Of a stretch of DNA of 64,000 nucleotides, positions 35,071 to 47,328 are shown in pieces (position 1 is the stretch's first letter; the number at the start of each line of letters is the position of its first letter). A program made the translations under genes and the position numbers. The DNA is from Acanthacorydalis orientalis (lineage: Eukaryota; Arthropoda; Insecta; Megaloptera; Corydalidae), in assembly GCA_034766995.1 (NCBI GenBank), contig CM068318.1:3763001-3827000 (forward strand), written 5' to 3'. A model generated the notes under the pieces. It was not told the origin of the DNA and did not search any database. It saw only the letters and a program-made list of their open reading frames with translations.

Positions 35071-37093
35071 TTTAAATTATTTATTTTATTTTATCAACGG
35101 TTCCATTGGATAAATGTATGCTTTCCTATTCAATTAAATCATCTTTCACAATATAACATTTCTTATAATTACTAAAAATATTAAGATTTAATACAAAGTG
35201 TCGTTGAAATTAAACCAAATTAAATTTTAAATTTAAACAAAGAATTATACTGCCTGAAAATGAGTACACATTAAGAAACGAACCTTGCAAATAATCTAAC
35301 TAGTATCCTGAATATAAAATATAAAAAGTAATCAATATTTATCTCATTCACGGATAGTGATTTAGAAAGTAATTCCTATATATTTTTTTCTAGAAGAAAT
35401 CTTCAGAAAATACAATCAGTTATCTAAATAACTCATCCATAAAAAATGATATTGATATCATTTTTTTCCAAATAACCATTAAATAAACTCTACGTTTATT
35501 TTTTATAAATCTTTTTAAATCATCTCATAATCCTTCTATGATTAAAATCATTCATTTCTCTTAGAAATCTCAGATAAAAAAAGTGTATAAAAACTGAATA
35601 GAGTTTCATATCGTTTAATTAGAAAAATAATTAATTTTTTTTATACATATATATATATATATATATATATATCTGTGTATAGAAATTTGTATTTAGTTTT
35701 CCTGAATACACATATTATTCTATAATAGTACAAAACAAATATGAAGACAACGTAGAGATATAATCAGAAGTGACTTGCAAAGGACTCGTGGAAAATAAAT
35801 ATTTACATTGACCTTTGTGACAAAAACATTCATTTATCTTGATAACATCGCGTGAGACCGTGTGAGACTTGAAAGGTAAAACTTCCATTCATAATATGTC
35901 AAATTGGAAGAGAAACAGTTAACATTATCTTAATTAGTTCGAAAATGTACGAACGGTATGAAATTATTATTAAATACGACACGAGAACACTTGCTTAGTA
36001 CTCTACTTAGTGATGTGTCTTCATCAATTGATACTCTTTTATATATTTTTTTACTAAATTGTACAAACATCAAAGAGGTTATCAAGACTTGTTTCAAATA
36101 AATACAAGAAAAGAATAGTCTTATCTTTTAAAGAACATTTTCTATGGTCTTTATTGTGTATCAATTAGAAATCCATTCACAAATATGCTACTTAGATGAA
36201 CAATAAATTTATATAACACAGAAGTTCTGTTTTACAATCTGATTTCAATTTGTAGCCCCTCACAGAAAATATAGAACATAAAAACTTGAAATTATAAAGA
36301 GAATAGATGCATCTTTACTATTTATATAGAAAATAACTCATATTTTGTGTAATCGGTCTAAAATTTAAAATTTTATATCAATCTATCTACCCTAATTGGT
36401 AAAAACAGACAAATATTTTCTTATAATTCAACATATTTTCCACAAAACGTTTTTAAATTTTTTATATATTCCAGATTTGGTTCTAATAGCCGTAAATTAA
36501 AACCGGAAATTACTGTTTCCATTTTATTACTCAAAAAGAACAAGAAAAATTTCAATTTCTTTGTACACATTTTTCTTAAAAAATATCTATTTAATAAAAT
36601 ATTCTATTCTCATTTAAAGTATGAAACCGAGAAATTGACACACATTTTTATAATTTTCACATGAATTTCCATCATTCTATTATACGTAAAAGAATGTTAA
36701 ATTGTTTATCGAAACAGATTTCCATTTACTTCCGTCCATCTGAAAAGGAATCTGAAATGCTTCACCAATAATAAAGATTGACAAAGTAGAGAGAACATCT
36801 GTCAAGTCTTATCAACTTCATGGAACAAATATTAAATATCATTATTCTGTAATGTTCGTTTTTCAAAAGTTCACATGGAAATACAGATGACTTGTATAAT
36901 TTATATGAAATATTAAATGAATCGCTGCCTTTCATAAAAAAAAAAATAAGAACGACTTTTTTTAATAAAATCGAACATTATTTATTTATGTGAATCAATG
37001 TCAATTTATTTACTTGTATATGGCAATATTTACTCACTTTTTTATAAAATGATATTAAAATATAGAAATAAAATACATAAACGTTAAAAATAC

Positions 37094-37143
<50 letters not shown>

Positions 37144-37165
37144 AAAAAATATGTGTTTAACGATT
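35071..37165. other. AT-rich non-coding stretch
   Basis: Contains (TA)n at 35647-35672 and 37097-37141. No gene, transposon or structured repeat recognised. Confidence 0.5.
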
Positions 37166-37480
37166 GGAATTCTAATAAATAACATTTAAAAAGCAGCTTC
37201 CAATCCATCAATTAGTTTGTTTTATTTAACATTATAGATTTATTTTCACAAATGAATTTCTCACTCCCACACAAACAAATATTTCTCAACAATTTGTTCA
37301 ATAATTAATTATTTATCATTTTTGATTATCGATTATGCATATATCAATATCAATGCCTTCATCCTTTCAACACTAAGTTATAAAAACAGCGAAGATGATG
37401 GAATTACAATAGAAATGAACATAGATAAAAAACCAAAATTGAGCAGTAATCAATTATAGATTATTTTAAATCAGATTGAT
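37166..37480 (+). repeat. FB-1 A arm with extended left flank and decayed B partner
   Basis: The left flank gaattctaataaataacatt, agcagcttccaatccatcaa, ttagtttgttttatttaaca matches the segment found inside the mariner at 39219-39380 (minus). This shows that FB-1 elements extend beyond the arm. The arm follows (tttgttcaataattaattat, tttttgattatcgattatgc). A decayed B arm lies at about 37430-37480. Confidence 0.75.
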
Positions 37481-37530
37481 TTATACAATAAACTATTTGA
37501 ATTTTATACAGTGAACTAGAATTCTTTCAG

Positions 37531-37673
37531 TTTTTCATAATAGAATTATTTTTTCATTCCACATACAACAAATATTTCTGGCTAGAACTATTCAATAAAT
37601 TATTATTAATTGTATTTATATTTTTTTATACAAATTTCGATTTCAGTGCCACCATTTTAAGTTCCAATGTGTA
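37531..37673 (+). repeat. FB-1 A arm
   Basis: Second A arm within 300 bp: tttttcattccacatacaac, gaactattcaataaattatt, acaaatttcgatttcagtgc, caccattttaagttccaa. Confidence 0.7.
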
Positions 37674-38185
37674 GACAAATGATTCGAACAGATATATCGA
37701 AGAAAATATCCTTTTTAGTCATCAAGTGATTTATAATTCTAAAAAAAATCCCATCTGTTTCATTTAAACAAATTTTATAAACTGAAAGATTTACAATAAG
37801 TCCTCTTAATTACAATTCTGTCGCTGTTAATAAATTTGATACTGTGATACGATTTTCACTGAAGGTCAAACACATAAATAAACATATTCCAGACAATAAT
37901 TCTAATATATTATTTTACGCAATCGCGTTAAACATATTACAATATCCAGAGGTAATGTCCACATAAGTGCTTAATCGCATTTTTTACAAAAATTAACATT
38001 CGTACTATCGTAGAACAGCACTATTTTATTTTTAAATTGCAATAATTTCAGATCTGAACAATAATAAAAATCATAAATATGTCAGAAAGATAGCAATGCT
38101 GCTTGATAACTGGAAGTATTGCACAGTAAAACGTATATATTATTACCTTTATCACTAGAAATAAACTTGTAACGAATAATTGTGT

Positions 38186-38190
<5 letters not shown>
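37674..38190. other. AT-rich non-coding stretch
   Basis: Nothing recognised. Confidence 0.5.
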
Positions 38191-38263
<73 letters not shown>

Positions 38264-38288
38264 ATGTGTATATATATATATATATATA
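38191..38288. repeat. (TA)n(TG)n(TA)n tract, left of mariner
   Basis: Left half of a TA tract split by the mariner insertion; the right half continues at 39741. Confidence 0.93.
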
Positions 38289-38389
38289 CAAGGGAAATTT
38301 GAAAAGTTCGCGGCCTAATTATGAAAAAATATAACTTGTGTTTTTCAATTACTTTCATTTTTTAATACGGTCCTCCTGAATTTAAATGC

Positions 38390-39561
38390 ACTTCATCCAG
38401 CGATACTCCAGTGCTTTTATGTCGTCCTGGAAATACTTTTCTTGAAGATCCTCAATCTAATGATTCAATGTTGCTATCAGTTCTTGATTTGACAAAAATC
38501 TCCTACCACCACAGATTTTTTATATTTTGGGAACAGAGTGAAATCTGATAGGACCAAAGCTGAAGACTAGGCTGGATAGGGCAGCAAGTCGTACTTCAAT
38601 TCAGCGAGTTTTTCCCATGGATATAACACTTGTATGGGGACGTGCATTGTCCTGATGGTAAATGATTTTTTTCTTTCATAAACTTGGCCTTTTCTCACTA
38701 ATTGTTTGATCGAGTCGATCCAAAAGTTTAACAAAATACTCTTTCCTTATCGTTTGACCCGTTAGAAGGTAATCAATTAGCAGGATCTCTTAAGCGTCCG
38801 AAAAAATTGAAGCCATAGTTTTTCCAGAGGATAAAACTGATTTTGATTTTTTTGGTAGCGAAGAATTGCCATTCTTCCATTGCTTCTACTATTTTTTTGA
38901 CTCTGGAGTGTAATGATGAATTCATATCTGATCTTTAGTTGCAAATCGTCGGATAAAGTCAGTCGTATCTCTCTTAAATCGATCCAAATAGTCTTGGGAA
39001 TTTGTACTCGAATGCGTTTATGGTCAGTTGTCAGCAAACGAGGCACCCATCTTGCTTATAGCCTTTTCAAACCTAACTCTTCATTTAAGATGTGATACAC
39101 GCATTCATCTAAGACACCCTCGAACTTAACAATTTCGGACACCTTCAATCGCCGATCCTGCAAGACAATATCGTTCACTTTGTGGATGATTTCTTCTGTC
39201 GTTGCAGTTTTTGGCCTTAATATTTAACTTCACTTAATTTTTGTGTGAGTGAAAAATTAATGTGTGAAAATAAATGTAGAATGTTAAATAGAACAAACTA
39301 ATTGATGGCTTGAAAGCTGGTTTTTAAATATTCTTTATTAGAATTCGAGTCACTCAATAGATATTTAATAAACAGGATAACCTGCGGGTTATCTTCTAAG
39401 CTTACACGGTCACATTTAAATTTAACTGCCCACATCTTTACGGTTGTATTCGAAGGTGCATTATCACCCAGTAGAGTTTTCATCGCGTTAAAGGTTTCTG
39501 TTGGTGTTAAGCCTTTTTTGACAAAAAACTTTATCACAGCACGATGTTTAATTTTATCCAT
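38390..39561 (-). pseudogene. mariner transposase, full span, inactivated
   Basis: Starts at the ATG at 39561 with a clear HTH domain (MDKIKHRAVIKFFVKKGLTP, then STVK-like NTTVKMWAVKFK, SLEDNP). It continues after an insertion with DRRLKVSEIVKF and MPRLLTTDHKRIRVQ. The catalytic segment HQDNARPHTS is intact, followed by LKYDLLPYP, a stop, and LSDF in place of PSDFFLF. Stops and shifts elsewhere mean it cannot make an active enzyme. Confidence 0.88.
39219..39380 (-). repeat. FB-1-related insertion inside the mariner gene
   Basis: Interrupts the transposase between EDNP and the following G.PKTAT segment. On the minus strand gaattctaataaagaatatt, aaccagctttcaagccatca, attagtttgttctatttaac match 37166-37230 in the same order, ending in ttttcactcacac. 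A clear target duplication was not found. Confidence 0.75.
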
Positions 39562-39740
39562 TTCAATAACAACACAAAAAATGGTTTATTTAAATTGATG
39601 TTTTCAACAAACTGCTTGACACATTAATATAGACTTTGAGGTCATGTATAAGATAGATATCTCCTGTAATGCGCCACAAATATTTAAAATATTACCGTCA
39701 CTTATATGTTAGGCCGCGAAATTTTCAAAACACCCTCGTG

Positions 39741-39748
39741 TATATATG

Positions 39749-39809
<61 letters not shown>

Positions 39810-39832
39810 GTATGTATATATGAGTGTGTGTG
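39741..39832. repeat. (TA)n/(TG)n tract, right of mariner
   Basis: Right half of the split microsatellite, ending in gagtgtgtgtgta. Confidence 0.93.
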
Positions 39833-40239
39833 TATATTAAAGCAAAACGATTTGAATATTTATATAGATATATTTGTACAAACACGCGTATATAAAATAA
39901 TTTTGCATCAGTGCTTGAGCTCTCATTGTAATATTATACACAATTGTTTTTATGTCTGTCAACCAGCGGCGCATAAGAACAGTTGTTAACATTTCAATAA
40001 CGATAAACATATTGTTTAACACGAGAAACATTTTTAACACAATCATCTGAGCCCATAAATATTCATGTAAAAATATTCGCATTTTTTCAACGTGACTGGA
40101 AACCGTTTCGAATAACGTATAACGAACAATGACATATTAAAAGTATATGCATGCCTTCTAAATGTGAAAGGTATGTCATTGCCGTATTTTGTTTCGCATT
40201 ATTTCGTGTTAGAAATCCACATAACAGAACTGTCAGCTG
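39833..40239. other. Non-coding stretch
   Basis: No gene recognised; complexity rises toward 40200. Confidence 0.45.
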
Positions 40240-40475
40240 TCAGCGTCGCGTTTTGAAAGATAGCGCGGCGCGCGGATAGCGCCGATAGAGAAAGATACGA
40301 ACGGGCGATCCCCTGCACGCCGAGTCGGTCTCGCTCGGCGTCGGCACGTTCGCCATTCTGTGAGATGTGTGTAATAAATATTACAGTTTATGTCGTGATG
40401 TGGAATGGAAGATAATAAATAAATCGACGACGCCGGGTCGAATCCAGAATAACGGCGAGACGTACAGGTAAACCG
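40240..40475 (+). promoter_or_regulatory. CpG-rich promoter/first-exon candidate
   Basis: The densest CpG patch of the window (gcgcggcgcgcggatagcgc, cgccgagtcggtctcgctcg). It holds a 7-bp-stem hairpin cgccgag...ctcggcg at about 40319-40341. It ends in a strong splice-donor-like site, cgtacaggtaaac, near 40460-40471. No convincing ATG frame, so the exon would be 5' UTR. This fits a plus-strand promoter with an untranslated first exon. An enhancer is the alternative. Confidence 0.4.
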
Positions 40476-41060
40476 TAATTACAGGTCGAGACTTGTGGCT
40501 GACTTCTTTTTCGATTTGTAAATCGGATGAGGTGTTTTTCAATAGCTCGTGCAATATCCACTTACATACAGTCAGGTCAAAAAGTTCTCAACCGAATCTG
40601 TACCGAAACTTAAAAAGGAAAAAAAATATTTTTCAGTGCAACCTTTGTTTATTCTTCACATTTTCATCCTTTTTAATTAGAGCTTCTTCTTTAAAAAACA
40701 TTCACAAACTGCTAGCATGAAAACATACGCAATTATTTAAGCAACCCATAATAATTTTTGTTAGTCGTTAGAATTTTTTTTGTTAAATTTTACAATTTTG
40801 GTATTTATTTTTAATTTTATTCTAAATACATTTTCATTGTTATCTTGGACCTTATAAATCATTCGAGGTTGATTTTCTGCAACTATTTTTGACTTTTATT
40901 TCATCTTTTTGATTCGCTAGAAGAGAGACAGTTGAAGTGATATGGAAATGCATACAGATTAAATGAGGAAAGTAAAGTGAGGAAATATTTAGAAACAAGG
41001 TCCCACGGAAGAAGATGAAGACCAAGAGGAAACTATGTATGAAGGATACATAGAAATTAA
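40476..41060. other. AT-rich non-coding stretch
   Basis: If 40240-40475 is a first exon, this is the start of its intron. No other feature. Confidence 0.4.
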
Positions 41061-41173
41061 AAACTGTTTTGTATTCAAAAATGTTTAATAGTTGATTATT
41101 GATAAATTTTGATTATTTCTTATGCGCACTTCGATGACATCATCTTCAGAGATAATGCCATCCTACAGAAAAA
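41061..41173 (+). repeat. FB-1 A arm
   Basis: gtattcaaaaatgtttaata, gattattgataaattttgat, tttcttatgcgcacttcgat, gacatcatcttcagagataa, ctacagaaaaaa. Well preserved. Confidence 0.78.
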
Positions 41174-41731
41174 ATTCTCTACTTTTTTATTACAAACACA
41201 GAACAAACTTGATGATATTTTAAACAAATTTGTCACTCAGCACTGAATAAAGATTTAACAGAGATTTCTACTTATGAATTTAATCAAAAACCTGATACTT
41301 CTTATGACAATAGAAATATAACTTAATATTATCAAATTGGTTGGGGTGTAAAAAGAAAAAATATAATAAAGTGTAGTTTATATTATGATATACCACTCGT
41401 TTAATCAACATCCTTATTTAAAAATTAAGTTTAAATTATTAACATTTGCACACAAAAATATTTTTTCCCTAGAGAAATTGTTACATGCACACAATAAAGT
41501 TTAGGTTGAGCACCACTGTACATGAGATAAATCTGAGCTTTAAAGCATGTGTTCAATCTCTGTGAAGCCATATTCGTGAACAGTAACCTTCAGTGAAGCA
41601 GTGGTGTGGACTAGAGCTTTATCATATAAAAACCAGACTCAGACTGATTATTCTTCAACCCTTTTTCATGATAGCTTGACGTAACTAATACAGAAGGTTG
41701 GTGTAATAAAAAATACTATACTCTTTCTATT

Positions 41732-41740
<9 letters not shown>
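41174..41740. other. AT-rich non-coding stretch
   Basis: ggttgagcaccactg at 41504-41518 looks like a hAT 3' end, but no partner end or convincing 8-bp duplication was found. Confidence 0.35.

Positions 41741-41774
<34 letters not shown>
41741..41774. repeat. (CT)n/(TA)n microsatellite
   Basis: Short CT run into 34 bp of TA, directly next to a transposon end. Confidence 0.9.
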
Positions 41775-41775
<1 letters not shown>

Positions 41776-41777
<2 letters not shown>

Positions 41778-42190
41778 CAGGGTTTTCCAATAAGGAAGCA
41801 ATTTTTTAATTTGAAATAAAACAGAATTTTTGGTGAAATTCCAATTTTCTTTATTGTAAAGAATATTTGGAGGTATTCTGTTTATAAATGAAAAATAATA
41901 TAGCGTCTTACAAGTAACCATTCTTTTGGTAAAATTTTCAATAACAACCCTGCACAACTGGAGCTCTATCTCGCCAATTACTCTTCGGATTTCATTTTTA
42001 GGTTAGAAATTGTTTATTAGGATTATTTCCTTACATCTATCCTTTAACGTACCCCAAACAAAGTACTCGAACGGGCTCGGTGCCCAATTGATATCTCCGT
42101 TTCTGTAAATAATGCGACCAGGATATTTCGTCCTCAATAAACCAATTGTTTTTCCAACTGTTCTGGCTTATTGTACCGAAATATAACCTC
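41776..42190 (-). mobile_element. Tc1/mariner-superfamily element, 3' remnant
   Basis: The outer end cagggttttccaataaggaa follows TA. On the minus strand a frame gives YPGRIIYRNGDINWAPSPFE with YFVWGTLKDRC. This is close to the FPGR.IS..GD..WP.RS.DL...DFFLWGY.K segment of a DDE transposase group, with the third catalytic D replaced by E. Then comes VVIENFTKRMVTC, the C-terminal region. The 5' two-thirds are missing. Confidence 0.7.
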
Positions 42191-42526
42191 TTAAAAAATT
42201 GCATCCCTATTGAAAACCTTTTTATATGTATACCGATAGATAGATACTATAGATAGCTAGGATAAAAAAATAGAAACATGGATAAAGGAAGAATAAGAAA
42301 AAATATCGAAAACGCTTTATACCATAAAAAGATTACTACCGGTAATTAGTTGACTGCATTCAATTTTCAAAGTATTCCCCATCAGTATTCAAACATAATT
42401 AATATTAACATGAAATAAGAACAACAAGACATGAGCATGAGCATGGCCTTTGCCTAGGATAACAGTGTACGTTATTTCAATTTCACAGCTCAAATGTTCA
42501 AGCATGCTTACAATATACTCACATCT

Positions 42527-42528
<2 letters not shown>
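42191..42528. other. Non-coding stretch
   Basis: Nothing recognised. Confidence 0.5.

Positions 42529-42586
<58 letters not shown>
42529..42586. repeat. (CA)n followed by (TA)n
   Basis: About 17 bp of CA and 41 bp of TA. Confidence 0.95.
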
Positions 42587-42587
<1 letters not shown>

Positions 42588-43292
42588 GGTTATCAAAACA
42601 GTGTTTCGTCGATGAAAATATTTGCAAATAATTTCACAGAACTCATTTTCGAATAACAAATAATTAATCGACTATATATTCACAAATCGTTTCTGCTTCT
42701 AATTAAATGGTGTTCTTCCAACCCGGTGCCTTTTTAAAACTCTCCGTACCGTTGCAACAAACATAGTTTACCGCTAATATTTTTCATGAAAATTGCTTTT
42801 TATGCAGGAATAGAAGGCTTTTTAATCAGTTGAACGTCAAGGTCAACCCTTACACTAGCGATTAGTGTCGATATGACATGTGTATGACAAGAATATAAAG
42901 AAATACAATTAAAAATATCATGACAGACATTTCCAAATGAAAAGCTGAGCTTACTGCATCGGAACGGGAGAGTTAATTCTTTATTGAAAAATCGTAACTT
43001 GAATCGAGTGTACTACTGAAACTTTATTAATTAATCGCTCATTTGTCCCGTCCGAAATTAATTAAACGGTTAACAAATAACCTATGATCGTATATCTTCA
43101 AGAACTACATAGGTACAAATTAAACCACACTTTCTATATTAACAAGAACGTAAATTACCGCCGACTGTTTCTGAATACATTCCAACATCGACCCAAATAT
43201 ACGCCAATAAACTGATTATCATTCTAAAACGTGGGTGGTATAGGGTGAGTGTTGTGTGTGTATTGCATGCACACACATATACAAGTTCTATG

Positions 43293-43335
<43 letters not shown>

Positions 43336-43849
43336 AGTAAGGATTCAGTTATGGTAAATGACTTCCTAGTTCGCCGTTTCCATTAGCAAGCACTGAAACG
43401 TGATCATTTATGTGATATTGCAATCTTGCAGTGGTTGCGTTTAGTATTCCCCACGCCCCGTTGACCGTTCAGCAAACAAGTTCAACATATTATGTTCTCT
43501 CGCTGTACTCGTCTTGCTATTATGCTCATTACTTACAAATGAATGCATTACGTTCATAATTTCGGTACACACTTTATTGAAGCGTAGTATAAATTTTAAT
43601 TTCTGAAATTTATCGTTCCGTGCTCATATAATTGCACTGTGAAAGAATCCGTTTCGCTTTCTTCACTTATTAGATTACATAAAAGTATATTAATTCCGAA
43701 ACTTTTTTTTTGTATTTCAGTCTTCCTTTTGTTCAGTTTTAAAATTGTTTCATTTTTCTCACTGTTTCTCAAAGAATAACTCTCTGTTATTGTTTCATCT
43801 ATAAATCATTCTTATTTCTCTTTCCAGTATAACTCTGACACATTGGTGA
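42587..43849. other. Non-coding stretch
   Basis: (TA)n at 43294-43333. The part at 43340-43640 is less repetitive (ccacgccccgttgaccgttc). No gene recognised. Confidence 0.45.
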
Positions 43850-44202
43850 AATTCACTTTTGTATTTATAGTTTTGACTGATTCCACAAATCATTGAAAAA
43901 GTAGTTTTCAGAAATTTCTTATAAATTATTATTGACAATTTTTAATTGTTGCTTATTCATATTTCGATAAAAATGCTATCATCCTCAAAGTCCTAAGATA
44001 TAGAAAAATATTTTTCTTGTACGATTTACTGTCTTATACGAAAAACTGATTTTTTTATAAGATTTTCTTTTACTTTAACACTCTGAGGATTTATTTCTAT
44101 CTGAATGCAAATGTACAATTAAAAAATGATCAATAATCATTTTTTGATCAAAACTTGTTTATGATCAATGAAGTAAGTGAAAAATCATTTTGTGAAAATC
44201 AC
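43850..44202. repeat. FB-1 inverted pair, long form
   Basis: A arm 43850-44008: gaaattcacttttgtattta, gattccacaaatcattgaaa, ttattattgacaatttttaa, ttgttgcttattcatatttc, atcatcctcaaag. B arm 44081-44202: ctctgaggatt, aaaaaatgatcaataatcat, tttttgatcaaaacttgttt, gtaagtgaaaaatcattttg. The centre is about 70 bp. The best full-length foldback in the window, about 350 bp. Confidence 0.8.
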
Positions 44203-44781
44203 CTTTCTAAATTCCAGTTCAATTTTTATATCATTATTGAACTGTCTTCTAGCGTTTTCTTTGCACATGGTCTTTGAATTTGAATCTTTTAAGTCAGGTT
44301 TGATTTCGTCCTTTCTAAGAACTATTTAAACTTGTATCTCTTTTGGTAAAATTTTTACTCAGTTCAAAGTTTATCTAAAAATCACAAAATTGGAAATTAG
44401 TTGCAGAAAAGAAAACCCAACTGGAATATATCTTGAATGTTTTAAGAGGAAAAAATTTTTTTATATATTTAAAACTTATTTTTTGTATACACGAAATATA
44501 AAAATGTTAAATATTTTTAAATACAACTAAACCGTGATTGTATGTTATTTTATAAATCGAATATGGCTGACGAAACACAAAGCCTTACTTTTTAGTATTT
44601 CACTTTTATTTCGAAGAAAAATCTTATAAAAACACGAGTGCTATTTTCCGTGACATAAATGAATTCCATACACAGAAAAAAATCTCAAAAAACTAAATCG
44701 TTAATTTTGAAATACTTTTAGAATTGAATCAATACCAATAGAAAATTATACAGTAATAAATTAAATAATTAAAAGTTTTAA
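44203..44781. other. AT-rich non-coding stretch
   Basis: Nothing recognised. Confidence 0.5.
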
Positions 44782-44878
44782 TTAATAAATATTACAATTA
44801 TAAATATTGATATTTTATGACGGTCGTTAGATTTACTTAAAAATATTTGAGCTTCAATTAAAAAAGGACACTTTTAAG

Positions 44879-44938
<60 letters not shown>

Positions 44939-45043
44939 TGTTCTTAAACGTATTCTATTTTTAATTCGAGCTGAAATATTTTTAAGCAAATCTAAAGGTC
45001 ATCATAAAATATTAATATTCATAATTGTAATATTTATTTATTA
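44782..45043. repeat. Large palindrome with (TA)n centre
   Basis: Arms of about 100 bp (44782-44883 and 44937-45043) pair through taataaatattacaattata, tattttatga, ttagatttacttaaaaatat, gagct.caatt and tttaagaacaatata against their inverse. Roughly 85-90% of positions match by eye. The centre is 54 bp of pure TA. Another TA run follows at 45044-45061. Not an FB-1 sequence. Confidence 0.85.
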
Positions 45044-45061
45044 ATATATATATATATATAT

Positions 45062-47307
45062 CCATGTCGTTTAAAGATGAAAAATTTAGAAAATGAAAAT
45101 GTAGGAAACCGAATGAATAATTTATAATATTTTTTTCTAATTGAAGTATTGTCACAATGTTATTTTTTCTCGGCTATTTAATAAACAATAACTGAATAAA
45201 TGAAATGTCATTATATATTTATTTGAAATCAAAAATCAGCACAAGCACATCTCTCAATACGTTCACATGTTAATATGTACTTGTGTCCCGTTACTCTATT
45301 CATAATTAATGCAATTTTAATTAACAATTACCGAACAATATCCAAGTCAAACACGTGCATAATAGCGTCGAATCCGACGCCTAACGTAAACAAGACAGAA
45401 ACGACATGGGAAGAGATTCTTGAGTTCTCGAAACATACCAGCAAGTCATGTGACAGGGAAACGTATGACATGTACGCGCACATAAATACACGTGTCTAGA
45501 ATAGGTACCGAGCAACCTGTCGCACTGCAATCAAAATCCCCACTGTAATCTTTACATTGCCACATATATTCGTGAAACAGGCGGACGATCCCTTACGCCG
45601 CAAGACACAAACAAACTCTGGCCGCAAGTTTATAATGTCAAACAACTAGGGAGCTGTACTAATCTCGGGTAGCAGCTGCGAATAATCTGAAATCAAGGGA
45701 GGGCCCGGTTATTAATTGTTAGCAGAACTGTCACTTTTCCCTGATACAAATAGAACATACGTAGTGACATAGACGTTACCACCATCAATATACGGTGGAG
45801 GCTTCTTCGAGATGTTGGCGGAGGGTGCTCGTGCGTACGCTTGATTAGATTTGATATAGTGCAAGGGTGGTGGCGGTTTGTTAGGATCATTTATTAATCA
45901 TACTAATATGCACTTTTCTACAACAGAAGAAAACACGACCCCTTGCAAATGTAGACTTGAACGAAAATAGATATTTATTTACATCACACTTTTTTGACCC
46001 TTATATACGTCTCAATTGATTTTTCATTTATTTCCTAATTACAAGAAGTACTTCTTAAATTCAAAAAATTGTCACTGAAACTTATTATATTAATGACGAA
46101 GAGCAGATGAAAAAATTTATCCAAAAACTTATAACCTTTAAATACATTTCTGCCAATGTGAAGAAATCTGATGTTTGTTCTTCCAGCCAGTCCTTCATTA
46201 CAACCTTATCCTGTTCCAACCTTTATATTTTAACATGTTGTGCGTCATACATGTGAAGCTCTCGGGCTTATTTTAACAGGTTTTTCATGAAAAACCCTAT
46301 GAATCCTAATATTAGATCACAGTTTAATTTTTTTCTGGTTTGCAAGAGTTTCATCCTTTTATCATATTTATATGTATTGTTCAATCGAGATTTGATTTTT
46401 TAAGCAGTCCAGTTCCTTTATATAAACTTCTCCTCTCTCTTTATATCTCTCTCTCTTTCTGAGAGTGATATTATTTTTAATAAATCTTTTTTATAACGTA
46501 TCATAAAGAATTCAATAGTATTCCAGAACCATTACTTCAGGGTAACTGTGCACGAAATGTGTGATTCTGCTATTTTTATTTTTATAATAATTAAGTTTAA
46601 AAGATTTGTTAAAAACGTGTAGCTATTAAAAAATCAAATATGAATGAGAAAATGCTTATTGTTAGATAATCAGTTATTAAAGATAAAATTTATTGAAAAC
46701 TGTTTCATATAAGTTGAGAATAGTTTGTAAGGTTTCAATTTTTTTGTACTGTTTTAATTATATTACATTGAAAAGTTCTGCACGAAGGAGTAAATAGAGT
46801 GAAGTTGGAATAAAATAATGAAAAATGAGAACATCAAACGTGTATTAAACTGAACAAGTTGAGAAGTACAATCGAGTTCGTTATTGTAGGTGGGAACGTA
46901 GCGGCGAACTTATCCAAAGAATTTTTTTCCATTTTCCTTCCTATTCTCTCTACAGAACGTTTCATCAGTAATTTGATGGTAGTTGCGTAGTTCGACGAAG
47001 TACTGGTAAATATCTACAAGTACTTCTCCGAAATCCATGTACACAGTCATTGGCTTACAAAAGGAGCTCAACTGGTACATATCAACGGGAATTGCACTGT
47101 GTCAAATCCAGTAATAAGGAACTTGTCGTATTGTCCTCTCAATTTCTATTGTCATTCTTCGTTTCGATTTGGTGTGACTGATGTCAACTCTGAAACTAAC
47201 TAGATGCACGCTTTGAAATTTCATTTTATGCGGGCGTGTGTTCACAATTAATAAGATTTCTTTTTCTAAATACACTTAAAAGATTTCATATAACTATTAA
47301 ATCTTGT
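45062..47307. other. Non-coding stretch, partly complex
   Basis: 45280-45880 and 46860-47180 are non-repetitive with more G/C; the rest is A/T-rich with a CT run near 46430-46455. Frames of 65-74 codons at 45275-45499 and 45693-45890 have no recognised domain. A weak FB-1 B-like trace lies at 46640-46725. Confidence 0.4.
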
Positions 47308-47328
47308 ATATATATATATATATATATA
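47308..47328. repeat. Short (TA)n
   Basis: TA run of 21 bp. Confidence 0.9.

Larger units (their letters stand above)
38289..39740 (-). mobile_element. mariner element, near full length, both TIRs
   Basis: The left end caagggaaatttgaaaagtt runs on into cgcggccta. The right end is its inverse (taggccgcgaaattttcaaa, acaccctcgtg), giving a TIR of about 29 bp. The element lies inside a (TA)n tract, so the TA target duplication cannot be distinguished. Length is 1452 bp, of which about 162 bp is a later insertion; without it the element has the usual mariner length of about 1.3 kb. Confidence 0.92.

Noticed and set aside
41504..41526. hAT 3' end (ggttgagcaccactg)
   Set aside because: No matching 5' end or 8-bp duplication found upstream.
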